Shown here: in pieces, positions 11,671 through 24,200 of the stretch
How the letters are laid out: the number at the start of each line of letters is the position of its first letter
Position numbering within the stretch: the first letter of the stretch is position 1
From: Beta vulgaris subsp. vulgaris
Taxonomy: Eukaryota; Streptophyta; Magnoliopsida; Caryophyllales; Amaranthaceae
Direction of reading: 5' to 3'
NCBI RefSeq assembly: GCF_026745355.1
Contig: NC_079208.1
Location: forward strand, 22,932,622-22,996,621
DNA length: 64,000 bases
Made by a program: the position numbers and the translations under genes
Notes under the pieces: model-generated
What the model saw: only the letters and a program-made list of their open reading frames with translations
Told to the model about the DNA's origin: nothing
Databases searched by the model: none

Positions 11671-12240
11671 AGAGACTTGTACAACGGTTCCTTAGCTCTG
11701 CACTCCGAACCTGCAGACAAAGGAACCAATCAACCCGGGAGAGTTGGGTGGTGGTTCCCCCCCTCCAAAGCTTAAGTCAGTATCAGGTATGAAATCAGGT
11801 GTAGTAATAGAAAGTCAAAGAGAGATAGAGAATGTTTTAGGAGAGTAATGGCACAATATTCAATGATCTACCCTTTACCTGATTTTAAGGAGACTATTTA
11901 TAGTGTTTGAAATGTGAGAGTTGCCATTTGATGTCACCCTTGAAAGGGAGCATCTTATTAGCTATGCAATCAAATTGTGACACATGACAGACAATGATTG
12001 GAGGCTGAATATCAACCAATCATATGCATCTGTTTTATGGGAGTTGGGCTATGATAATTTCTTCTAGCCAAAGGTGACTGTTAGTCATCGAGGGAATAAA
12101 AAACCCTTTGAAAGAGCTAAGATTACCTCCATCTTCTAGGACACGTGGACACTTCTGATTGAATCCTAGGTCAAAAATAAAGAGCCCGTAAGGTGGGGCA
12201 ATTTGAAAGAACATCGAGTTCATTAAAATGTACATTTAGT
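11671..12240 (-). promoter_or_regulatory. LTR-like promoter region, minus strand
   Basis: On the minus strand a TATA-like ACTATAAATAGTC (about 11887-11899) is followed by a CT-rich leader and then ACCTGATACTGACTTAAGC, a layout common in gypsy-type LTRs and in some pararetroviral leaders. A CCACGTGTCC G-box-like motif is at about 12140. No clear LTR ends or target duplication were found. It may be a truncated LTR or belong to a second pararetroviral copy in the opposite direction. Confidence 0.4.
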
Positions 12241-12565
12241 CTTATGTGAAAGAGCATCGAAGTATGTTGCAACACTAATTATTACTTCATTGTTAAACTC
12301 TAAATGTACATTTGATTTTAAATTTGAACATTGATTCTTACGCAAATAATCATTTTAGGGAACTAAAAAGAACACTAAATTTGAGTCTTTAGTAAAATGG
12401 GGCAAAAAACAAAAGAACATCAAGTTCATTAAAATGTATATTTGGTCTTAAATTTTTTGAACATTGTGTCTTAAGTACAATATATATGTTGCAGCCTCTA
12501 ATTATAAGAATGATAAATTCTAAATGCATATTGGATTTTAGTTTTCCACATTGCATCTTAGGTAA
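12197..12565. repeat. Tandem duplication, about 180 bp unit
   Basis: A segment starting GGGGCAATTTGAAAGAACATC (12196) recurs as GGGGCAAAAAACAAAAGAACATC (12400); both then run through a TTCATTAAAATG motif and a TAAATGTACATTTGATTTTA / TAAATGCATATTGGATTTTA motif. Copies are diverged with small indels. There is no coding content. Bases 12566-12759 hold nothing recognisable. Confidence 0.6.
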
Positions 12566-12759
12566 AAGAAAATTTTAAAATATGTTAAAATTTAATGAGT
12601 TTCCTTATAAAAAACAGTTTTTTTCACCATATACTACTAATAAATTTTTTTGCACTATATATCCCTACAAGTTTTATAATTCAGCACATAATCCCACTTT
12701 TATTAAACTTGATTTTCATCTTTCATTGCTATTTTTATATTCACTGGCATACTTTATTA

Positions 12760-14759
12760 TCTATCTCTATTACATAAGGGAAGGGAGGAGCAACGGTGTC
12801 CTCTTTTGAACTGACTATTTTGCCCCCCTCCCCTTTCTAAATTACAAAAGGAATCTCAATACCAAAATGGGGTCAAACAAAGCCATCGGAAATTAATTTT
12901 CAACAATCACTCAGAAATCACTTATATGAGGAAACTTTACAAATCACTCATAGAATTGAGAAAATCACGTTGTAAAAATCACGCAAACCACTCAAATGAT
13001 CAGCAAAATTTTACAAAAACTAAAAATTAACTTACAAACTAAAACTAATATACCAGGACGTCAATACATACAAAAACATTCACATAATTCACTTACAAAT
13101 CATTGTTCTTAATAACCATTCACAATTACATACTCACAAAAATTACCTATAAACACAAATTTGAGAAAAACATAAGATTTTGACAGTGATATCACACATT
13201 CGTCCATCGACGATTTGCGAACTTTCAAATAGGTACATAATTCTTTCAATCTTCAAACTTATTTCACATTAGTCGACTGTTATGTAGTTGAAAAAATGGA
13301 GATAATAACAATTAGTTGAAAAGGGCTTTTATATAATTAGACTTAAATTTGATTCCTGATCATTTGAAAAAATGGAGATAATAATAAGATATGTATGAAA
13401 TTTGATTCATTTATGACACTGATGAAAAAGTTACAAATTTAGTTCTTTTTTTAAATTCCAATATAAAATTTTTGCCCAAAACTTTTGCAGAATATCCATG
13501 TTCAGAAATAAAATTGAAAAACAAAACAACATCAAACCTTTTTGCGAACAACTTTTGCAAAAATCCATTTTCAGAAGAAAAAAAATTACATTAATTTGCG
13601 AAAACCATTTCATGCGAAATCATATTGTGTAAAAAATTTAAAATTTCATTTCACCTATAATTGAAACTGTTCAAATTTAGAGAAGGAGAAAAATTAAGAA
13701 TGACCGCTTCATGCGAAATCAGATTGTGTATGATGAAAAACTTAAAATTCCTTTCAAATATAATTGAAACTCAAAGTGTGAACATTTAGAAAAGGAGAAA
13801 AAAATTACAATGATGAAAATTCTTAAATGTCAATTTGTGAAATCAGAATTTAGAAGTTAGACAAGGAAAAAAAACTGAAATTATTGTATTATACTTTTCG
13901 GTTACAATTTTGGGATCATAGAGAAATTACTGAAATCCATATCAAAAACTATTATAAATTACAAAAATGAATAAAACCAAAAAAACAAAGAACATGAGGA
14001 TATTTAGTAAAGAACATCATAAATGAATAACAACATAAAAAGAATATGGAAGAATCACAAAAATGAATAACAACATAAAAAGAACATGGAAGAATCTTAT
14101 TCACAAAATGGAGGTGAACTTAAATATGAACTTGCATTTTCAGTTTGTTTACTACTTAGTATTAGGCCTAAAAATATCATCGCACGCATCGCGTGCACAA
14201 AAGGCTAGTATTATATAAGCCAAGGGGGAGCAATGGTGTCCCCCTTTGAATTTTACATATTCACCCCTCCATAATGTAAAAACCATTACACACATAAACT
14301 TACCAAAAAGAATTTCAATCAAATCTCTATAAAATCCAATCAACTCATATAATTGTCAATCACATAAACTTGCCAATAATAAAATTCAATCAAATTAAAT
14401 TTAGATCCAATCAATTAAAAAAAAATTCGTAATCAAGAACTTATCAAAAATTAATATCACATACAATAAAAACATATGACATTCATTACAAAGACAACTC
14501 ATATTCAAAATTAATCACAAATACACACTCCAAAAAAAAAAAATCAGTTTTTTTAATTACTTGGATATGCAATTCTATCATTTATAGTTACTTTAAAAAT
14601 GTTTTAAGATACTATTTGTAAGATTTAAATACTTCTTAGTCACCAAATGAAGGTGAACGTAGATACGTACTTTCATAATTTTATTTTTCATTTCTTTTAA
14701 TACCGAGTAATAGTTATGCCTAGAATGTCACCGCACGTATAACGTGTAGAAAAAGCTAG
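12760..14759 (+). mobile_element. Helitron B (555 bp), split by Helitron A
   Basis: The 5' end is TCTA at 12760-12763, continuing at 14209 as TATTATATAAGCCAAGG, preceded by A. The 3' end is a hairpin CACGT-ata-ACGTG (14734-14746) followed by CTAG at 14756-14759 and then T, as in Helitrons, which insert between A and T. Another Helitron is inserted after base 12763. It encodes no RepHel. Its 3' end lies about 330 bp upstream of the DEG2 start codon. Confidence 0.8.
12764..14208 (+). mobile_element. Helitron A (1445 bp), non-autonomous
   Basis: It starts TCTCTATTACATAAGGG after an A and ends with a perfect hairpin GCACGC-atc-GCGTGC (14182-14196), then ACAAAAGG and CTAG at 14205-14208, then T. 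The 5' and 3' ends resemble those of Helitron B (shared GGGAGCAA-GGTGTCC near the 5' end), so both belong to one family. The interior has an internal ~100-bp duplication (about 13600-13695 and 13705-13800) and no RepHel coding region. Confidence 0.85.
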
Positions 14760-14799
14760 TATAGGTAAAAAAGAAGGGTGCCTAAACTTTTCCCGTTGT

Positions 14800-14860
14800 A
14801 CCAAAAAAAAATAAAAAAATAAAAAAATAAAAAAATAAAAGAAATAAAAAAAATATAGGT
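14800..14860. repeat. A-rich simple repeat
   Basis: AAAAAAT/AAAAAATA-type units run for about 60 bp just upstream of the DEG2 promoter. Confidence 0.85.
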
Positions 14861-14879
14861 AAAAGGTGATGCTGTTACT

Positions 14880-15088
14880 TCACCAAATTGTCCTTGTACG
14901 CCTCGAGTCCTCATGAGTCAACTCGGGAGAGGGGAGGCGCCAAAATATCTCACGGTTTTGCGTCCAAATATATACTCAAACAAAAGAGGATAAGAAATGC
15001 AAACACTAAACCAACATTGTATTGTTTCTCTGCTCCATTATCTCCCTTCACTCTAGACTGCTGCTCTCTCCTAAAACCGTAACCAAAA
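14880..15088 (+). promoter_or_regulatory. DEG2 core promoter and 5' leader
   Basis: A TATA-like AAATATATACTC is at 14966-14977, so transcription should start near 15000. A GGCGCCAAAA motif lies just before it (about 14937-14946). A possible upstream frame begins with ATG at 14997 and ends with TAG at 15056 (19 codons); it would matter only if transcription starts before 14997. Helitron B ends at 14759, so the gene has only about 330 bp of sequence free of that element upstream of its ATG. Confidence 0.5.
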
Positions 15089-15292
15089 ATGGCGATTACC
15101 GCCCTCAACTGCTGCTGGCTAAACGGCATGACTTCCACAGATGTTGCGCGCTCTTCTCTCTCCTCCCATAATTTTTTCCCTACTCCTCATCCTACATCTC
15201 GTGCACTCATTTCTATGGCCGCCAATTGCAAAAATGGAGATAGTGCTGCTCCAAGAAGAAACGCCTCTAATTCTGGGAATTCTGCTAGAGAG
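15089..15292 (+). CDS. DEG2: DEG2 exon 1: start codon and transit peptide
   Basis: Encodes residues 1-68 beginning [13 protein letters not shown]; rich in Ser, Ala, Asn and Arg with few acidic residues, as expected for a chloroplast transit peptide. The ATG context is aaaaATGG. The donor is GAG|GTAAAA, phase 0. Intron 1 is 10.5 kb. Confidence 0.93.
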
Positions 15293-18200
15293 GTAAAACC
15301 CTATTCTCTCTCTTTGAATCTCCGTCTATCGTTGTTTGGAATGCTATTGTACAATGTATTGTTGTTACTGTTACGAATCTAACATTTGACTCCATTGATG
15401 GAGATTAAAGAGAAAGAAAGAGGTGAGAGAGAGTAAAGATAGAAGATATCAAGATAACAGAGGGAGATAATATGAGTAATGACAATTTTTATTAATGGTG
15501 TAGTTATGAAAGTAGTACAAGTATTTATATACTAAAATTTACAACTAATAACTAAATTCTTAAGTTCAAGGAAAATAACAAAACTAACTCAACAACTTGA
15601 CTAAGCTATAAACTCCAACAGCTACTATTGTGCGATTTTTTTTAGCTCAAATTGCTGGAAAGTTTGGACATTTGTGTTAAATTTCCGTTCGTTAATTTCT
15701 CTTTGTTGATTTCCGGTCTATGCTTTGCCATGCTATTGTACAATGTATTGTTGTTACTGTACTGTTATTTGTAATTTGGTTCTTTTTAGCTCAATTGTTG
15801 GAAAATATGGACATATGGTGTTCAATTTTGTCGTGAGACTCCATTTTCCGTCTATCATTGTATGCGATGCTGTTGTACAATGTATTGTTGTTAGTGTTGT
15901 TTGTATTTTGTTTTTTTTAGCTCAATTTGTTGAAAAATTGGACATTTGTGTTGAATTTTCATCGTTATTCTCTCTCCAATATCTGCCTATGGTTGTTTGC
16001 AACGCTATTGTACAATGTATTGCTGTTACTGTGGTGGTGTATTTTGGTTCTTTTTAGCTCAATATATGCTTAGTTTTTTTATGAAATGCCACATCTGCAG
16101 CAATTTAAGAACTTGCTTGCTGTTCTAATGAAGACTCATAGGTTCTTAATCAGATAAGTCGATATAGATGGGAATATTTTAGCTGAGCGACTTGATTCGC
16201 AGTGAGTTCTCCGAAAGTGGTGAAGTGCCATAGTGATGATGGCCATAATACAAATGTATTACTTCTGTTGAAGGATTCGAGGCGCCTAGTCCTTTTCTTT
16301 TGTCTTTCAAGAAACTGATACTGACCAAACATTATGAAGTAATTAGTTTTGTGACTTTTATGTGAAGGACAAGTATTTAGTGCTTCGTCGTACTACTAGT
16401 CTAGTACTATATACGAATGAAAACCACTACGAGTTTGAATCCATAAACTAAAATTCTATTAAGATAGCAATGGACATAGATAGCAGCATTATAGTATACT
16501 TGCTGACAGGCTTTTTTCTATTGCCAATGCCAGCTTAAAGTTTGGTATTCAGAGCTAATCAGCTAATATATCGCCCGCATCAAGTGAACTGAAAGTCAGC
16601 TTAATTCTCTTGTAAATTCCCTTTTTGTACAAGTCCCTATCGTTGTTTGCAGCTACTGTACAATGTACTGTTTTTACTGTTGTGTGATTTTTTGTTTTAG
16701 CTAAAATTGCTGGAAAGTTTGTACATTTGTGTTGAATTTTCGTTCGTTAGTTTCTCTCCGCTGATTTCTGGTCCATGGTTGTTTGCAATGCTATTGTACA
16801 ATGTATTGTTGTTAGTGTACTTGATATGGATGCAAAGGCACTTGTTATCCATGAACCTATTGACTTGATCATGGACACTCTAGGGTTTGAAATCAAGAGT
16901 AAGAATCAAGTCTTGGCTTGTATGGTAACATGGACCATGGAAGGAGGTGTGGGATGGAGTGAAGAGGAGTCCTAGTTCTGTTAGGATTGCTTCTTGCTTG
17001 CTACATAGAATCCTAGTTCTGTTAGGATTGCTATGTTATTATATATCTAGTAGATAGATTTTATGTTTATATAAGATAAACATGTGCTTGTACATGTTAT
17101 CTTTAGGCGTGTGGTTCTATTAATTAGATTAGGATAAGTTTTTATGTTTTCCTAGTTGAATTAGCATAGATCTTTTATGTTTTCCTAGTTCGTTTAGCAT
17201 AAATTGTACCCTATATATAGGGGCCGTGACTTTCAATAATACATAGTTTTATTTTTGTGTTTTATACATCTTCTTGATTGTTTGCTTGAAGCTAAATAAT
17301 CAAACCATTAATAACTTTTCAGGATTGTTAAGTTCTTAGTGTTAAACATCTTAATTTCAGGAGTGATTTTAAGAGTGTTTAGATTCTGTTATTCAAGTTT
17401 CAGGAGTGATCTTGAGTGAAGAAATATCCCTTAGTGTCGACTTCTATACTTGTTTGTTCGAGTTCTTGAAGTCTTTTCTTCAAGATTCATATACTTGTGA
17501 TGCATATGAGGAGCATCAAGTACGAAAACGTAGGTCACTGTACGCAAGACAGTGCCAACCACTGTGCGAAAATCCTAGTTCTGTTAGGAAACTATGTACT
17601 TTAATTAATCTTAATTGCTTTAATTTAGGTATTTAAGTGATAAAGGAATCCTATTATATTTAGGAGTCTAGATCCTTGTCATTGAGTCTAATTAGAAGTC
17701 TTATTTTTATAATTATCTTTAAAATAGGCGTGTGAATTAGAGATAAGTTTTAGGTTGTTATTTATCTTTATCCTTTAAGATAAAGATAGATAAGTTAGTT
17801 AGTTATCTTTTATCTTTAAGCTTTACTAGTCCTAGTAGGTTTAGGAAAGTATTGTAGTATATATAGGCTATTCGGCCATCTTAAATAAAGTAGAGAAGTT
17901 TAGAGATTAAAGTGTTAAGCTTGTGCTTGCATAGAACTGAGAGTTCAAATACACAAACCGCGACTTTGTGTGATCTTGGAGCCGAGACTCACAAGAGAAC
18001 CTCTTAAACTGCGATTTAAGAGCCTATCCCTTTTATTGTTATTGTTGTTCGTCCATAAATTCATAAAAACACAAAAAGAGTTCGAACCGCCAACAAAAAT
18101 CACATACAGTGACCTACATTTTCGTACTTGATGCTCCTCATATGCATCAACTTGATTATTAGGCTTATTAGTTTAGTAATCATATCAGTACTGTTGTTTG

Positions 18201-21200
18201 TATTTTGGTTCTTTTTAGCTCAATTTGCTGGGAAATTGGACATTTGTGTTGAGTAATTCCGTCGTTAGTCTCTCTACTCCGATATCTGCCTTTGGTTGTT
18301 TGCAATGCTATAGTACAATGTATTGCTGTTACTGCTGTGGTGTATTTTTGTTATATGGCTGGAGTAATACTCTAGCATATAAATTTTCAAACTCACACAA
18401 ACATTGGCACTGAGCCTTGTTATGTTTTAGTTATGAAAAACTCGAAGAAAGAACAGGAATAGGAAGATAATTAGCTTAACTTAAATCAACTTAGATATAG
18501 ACACACCACTAAGTAGAATTAAGGTTCCTTAGATCACTACTTAACTCAAGCTAGAATAGTTAAGTTAGCAAAGGCACTTAGATTAACAAAATCATTAATC
18601 AAAGTAAATATTAACTCACGTTATGTCATAAAACTCGTATCTCATTTCATTTCATTTGCTTCAATATTTATACAAGTCATGATTTAATTGAAAAGAAAAG
18701 CAACTAAGTAACTACCATCAATCCACTAACTATTACATGGAGATCATGTCCTAAGTGATTCAAACAATACTTGGACGTGCAACATGGGGCTTGGAACGTG
18801 AATAATCCCGTTGCCACTCTCTTCACCAACTGCTCCATGATCTTCTCAACTTCCCTCAAGAATAGGAATGTTGTTGTGGACTTGAATTGGCGCCTAAGTA
18901 TGCAGCTTTGTGATTTGAAAATGCACGGCACTTTTGTAGGGCTTTCATAACCAACTCATCACGTCCAAGTGCACAGCTTCCTTGATTGTAGGCGCCTCCT
19001 AGCTTCACGTACTTAGGTAGTTACAACTTACAACTTACTACTTAGTTTATTACATAGTCATTTCGGACTTTAGGGAAAACAAACAACAACTTTAACTAGT
19101 CGAAATAAAATCAAACTAATTAACTTACATGACTCTTCTAATAAAGCAATAAAGATAGAAATTAACTTAGCTAATCATAGATGATTAATTAACTAAGCTA
19201 ACTAAAGACTCACTAAAAACATCACATGAAATGAAAGAATTAAGAACATCTCTTAAAGTCATAGCTATCATGTGCATAAGTGGTCGATCAATGGATGGAC
19301 CTCCATCATCCTCCCCTTCTTTGGAAGAGCTTGACCTCAAGCTTGGTAACTCTTCATCTTCATCATAAAATGGACTTAGGTCAGCCACATTGAAGGTAGC
19401 AGATACACCATAGTCTCCGGGAAGTTCAATCTTGTAGGCATTATTGTTCACCTTCTCAACCACCTTGAATGGACCATCTGATCTAGGGCTAAGCTTCGAC
19501 TTTCTCTTAGAAGGAAAACGTTCCTTTCTAAGGTGAATCCACACCATGTCTCCTGGCTTGAATTGTACATCCTTCTTCTTCTTGTCTATTCTTTCTTTCA
19601 CCCTCTCATTAGCTTTGGTTATCTTTTCTCGTACATGTTCATGTAACTTTTGGATTCTTTGGCTCGTGTTTCAGCTTCATGGCTATATTTTGTGGGGGTT
19701 GGAAAAGGGGCTAAGTCTAGAGGAGTAGAAGGATTTTGACCATAGACCACAAAGAATGGACTAAGACCAGTAGTCTTGCTAGGAACTCGGTTGTAGGCAA
19801 ACTCAGCATGGGGTAGCATGTCTTCCCATTGCTTAGGGCTTTTTGTGGCTAAGGCTCGAAGAAGGGTGCCTAAGGTTCTATTTGTGACTTCAGTTTGACC
19901 GTCGGTTTGGGGATGGCTTGAGGTACTAAATTTGAGCTTTGTTCCCATCTTCTTCCATAATGTAAGCCAAAAATGACTTAAGAATTTTGAATCACGATCA
20001 CTCACCATTGATTTAGGAACTCCATGCAATCGAACAATGTCCCTAAAATACAAGTTAGCACAAGCAACAGCATCATTAGTAGTTTGGCACGCCACAAAGT
20101 GTGCCATTTTAGAAAACCTATCAACCACCACCATGATTGAATCCTTTTGGCGTTGGGTTCTAGGTAATCCAACAATGAAGTCCAAGCTTACATCCTTTCA
20201 TGGTGCTTGAGGAACCGGCAATGGCATGAATAAACCTTGGGGTAGCAAATGTCCCTTAGCCTTTTGACATATTAAACACCTCTTCACCAAGAACTCTACA
20301 TCTCTTGCCAATCTAGGCCAATAGAAATACTCACTCACCAACATGGTTGTCTTCTCAATACCAAAATGACCAGCAAGGCCACCTTCATGGAACTCCTTGA
20401 TCAAAGATTCACGAACACTATGCCTAGGGATACATAAACGATTTCCCTTGAAAAGAAATCCTTTGAGTAAATAGTAGTCCCCTTGAGCATGATTGTGGCA
20501 TTTCTCAAACAAAACACCAAAATCTTTGTCTTCTTTATAACATTCTTTCAACAATTCGAGCCCTACAACCTTTGGACTCAAAGAAGTTAATAGCAAATAC
20601 CTCCTTGACAATGCATCCGCGCCCTTATTCATCTTTCCAGCTTTGTGTTTGATTGTGAAATGGAATGTTTGCAAATATTCTACCCATTTGGCATGCCTTG
20701 GTTGAAGTTTTTGTTGGCTTTGCAAGTATTTAAGAGCTTCATGGTCACTATGGAGAATGAACTCCTTAGCAATAAGATAATGCCTCCAATGTCTAAGGCT
20801 CGAACCAAAGCATAAAACTCCTTGTCATAAGTTGAATACCTTCGTTTTGCCTCATTAAGCTTCTCACTAAAATAAGCCAAAGGCCTACCATTTTGAGAAA
20901 GCACAGCTCCAATTCCCACGCCAGATGCGTCACATTCAACTTCAAAAACCTCATTGAAATTAGGTAAAGCTAGAATAGGAGCACTAGTGAGTTGAGCTTT
21001 TACCTCTTCGAATGCCTTATGAGCTTCATGGTTCCATTCAAACTTTTTCAACTTTGTAATCTCAGTTATAGGGGTCATAATGGCACTGAAATTTCGAACA
21101 AATCTCCTATAGAAGGAGGCTAATCCATGAAAGCTTCGAACTTGTTGCATGGAGGTAGGAGTAGGCCACTCCTTAATTGCTTGTACCTTCTTCTCATCAG

Positions 21201-24200
21201 CTTTGATCCCTTCACTAGATACAATAAAGCCTAGAAATACAACTTGACTAGAAAAGAAATGACACTTTTCTAAGTTTCCATACAAACATTCGGATCTTAG
21301 GACTCTAAACACTTGCTCTAAGTGTTTTACATGCTCATTTTCATTAACACTATACACCAAGATATCATCAAAATAAACAACTACAAAGTGACCAAGAAAT
21401 GGTTTCATAGTTTGATTCATTAAACGCATGAAAGTACTAGGTGCATTGGACAATCCAAATGGCATTACAAGCCATTCATACAAACCCTCTTTTGTCTTAA
21501 AGGCCGTCTTCCATTCATCTCCTTCACAAATTCTTATTTAATGGTATCCACTCCTTAAATCTATCTTTGAAAACACTTTAGAACCATTAAGATCATCTAA
21601 CAAATCATTCAACCTTGGAATAGGAAACCGGTATTTGATTGTGATCTTATTAATAGCTCTACTATCAACACACATGCGCCACTCACCATTCTTCTTAGGG
21701 ACTAAGAGAGTAGGAACTGCACAAGGACTCAAAGACTCTCTAATCATTCACTTGTCTCCTTATTTCTTCAGTTTCTTTTGGATTGGTTCTATAGGCAGGT
21801 TTATTAGGCAACATAGCTCCAGGAATAAGGTCAATTTTGTGTTGAATGTCTCTTTTAGGGGGAAGGCCGTGGGGTATTTCTTGTGGAAAGACATCTTTGT
21901 AGGTTTCAAGTAAGGGAACAAGCAAAGGGTGGTTTAGATTATTATCAACTTCTTCCTTTTGATCATATTTAACAATACTTCTCTAAAAGGACTAAGTTCA
22001 TGATAATCAGATTTTAAGAGGGTGGTAAGTGAATGATATTTCTCTTTTGTGGAATGTTGTTTCGTTTTAGACATGGACATGATAGGGGTGAAGGTTACTT
22101 TCTTGCCATTTTTCGTGAATGAATAAGTATTTTTGTAGCCATCATGAATAACTCTCCTATCAAACAACCATGGTCTTCCTAACAAAACATGACATGCATC
22201 CATAGGTATCACATCACACCAAATCTCCTCTTTATAATTACTACCAATGCTAAAAGATAATAGTAATCTATGAGTAACTTGAATACCTTTGCCTTGATTG
22301 AGCCATTGAATCACATAAGGTTTAGGATGAGGTGATGTAGGGAGCTTGAGTTTGTCCACCATTGTTTGAGCAGCAACATTGGTGCAACTGCCTCCGTCAA
22401 TAATCAATGTACAAACCTTGTTTTCAATTGTACACCTTGTATGAAATATGGCCTCCCTTTGTTGTGGTTCCTCATGATCCACCACGCCACTTAAAGCTCT
22501 TCTTACCACCAAGCATTCTCCTTCATCTGGACCAACATATTCATCTTCATAACCTTCTTCTTCACACGCCTCATTCTCCTCCTCATTCTCATCTTCTAAG
22601 GTCTCAAGTTCCATAAGGCTCACTACCTTCTTGTTAGGACACTCAGAAGCAATGTGTCCTAATCCTTGACACCTAAAACATCTCCTAGGTGCACGGTTTG
22701 GAATAGGGGTAGTTGTAGGAGTAGGGGTTTTCGGGACATAGGGTTGGTTAGGTTTTGAAGGGGGAGTATTTGGTTTAATGTAAGGGGTTGTTTTGGTAAA
22801 GGGGTGTGAGGCCTCCATTTTCCCTTTGGTCTTATGTTGTTTTTCAACTTTGTGAGCAAGGATGATTAGTTCCTCCAAGGTAGAGAAGGGGTGTAATTCA
22901 ACAACATTAGCAATTTTAACATCTAATCCACCAATGAATCTTACCAATGTTTGTGGCTCGTCCTCTTGAACTTCACACTTCATAAGATAGGCTTCGAATT
23001 CTCTTGCATAATCCTCCACTGATTTCGAACCTTGTTGTAGGTGATGGAACTTGGAGAAGTTCTCTTGAACATAGTACGTAGGAAGAAACTTTTGTTTGAG
23101 TAGTTTCTTCATCTTGGTCCATGTTCGAACCTTTTCTTTCCCTTGTCTTTCTCTCTTGGTGCATACACTAACCCACCAATTTGATGCATATTTTCGAAGC
23201 TTGAGAGCCACAAGCTTAACTCTCTTATCTTCAGGGATTTGTTTGTAATCAAAAACCCTCTCAACTGTTCTCAACCATTCTACAAACTCATCCGCATCAA
23301 GCTTACCATCATAATCAGGGATATCAACCCTAATATCATTATGTTTCGTGTAGGATTGTTTCGAGGAGCCTATAAGTTTCATCACTCTCTCCATCAGATT
23401 CCTCATAAGCATCATCTCCTCTTTGTCTCCTGAGCCTCAAGGTTAGTTGCCTTAGTTGTTCTTGCATTAAGGTCATCCTAGCCTCAGCTTCACGCTTCTC
23501 AGCTTCCATAGATCGAAGTAATTCTTGCCAATTCTCGGGTATTTGATTAGATCCAGACATGGTTGGGTATGGGATGTGTTTAGGGGTCTTAGGATGAAGT
23601 TAGCTCTGATACCAAGATGTTATATGGCTGGAGTAACACTCGAGCATATAAATTTTCAAACTCACACAAACATTGGCACTGAGCCTGGCACTGAGCCTGG
23701 CACTGAGCCTTGTTATGTTTTAGTTATGAAAAACTCGAAGAAAGAACAGGAATAGGAAGATAATTAGCTTAACTTAAATCAACTTAGATATAGACACACC
23801 ACTAAGTAGAATTAAGGTTCCTTAGATCACTACTTAACTCAAGCTAGAATAGTTAAGTTAGAAAAGGCACTTAGATTAACAAAATCATTAATCAAAGTAA
23901 ATATTAACTCACGTTATCTAAAACTCGTATCTCATGTCATTTCATTTGCTTCAATATTTATACAAGTCATGATTTAATTGAAAAGAAAAGCAACTAAGTA
24001 ACTACCATCAATCCACTAACTATTACATGGAGATCATGTCCTAAGTGATTCAATAACATATTGGACGTGCAACATGGGGCTTGGAACGTGAATAATCCGT
24101 TGCCACTCTCTTCACCAACTGCTCCATGATCTTCTCAACTTCCCTCAAGAATAGGAATGTTGTTGTGGACTTGAATTGGCGCCTAAGTATGCAGCTTTGT

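Noticed and set aside
15725..16057. Open frame of ~110 codons in DEG2 intron 1
   Set aside because: It lies wholly in the 135-bp tandem repeat; apparent peptide repeats follow from the DNA repeat and it has no domain.
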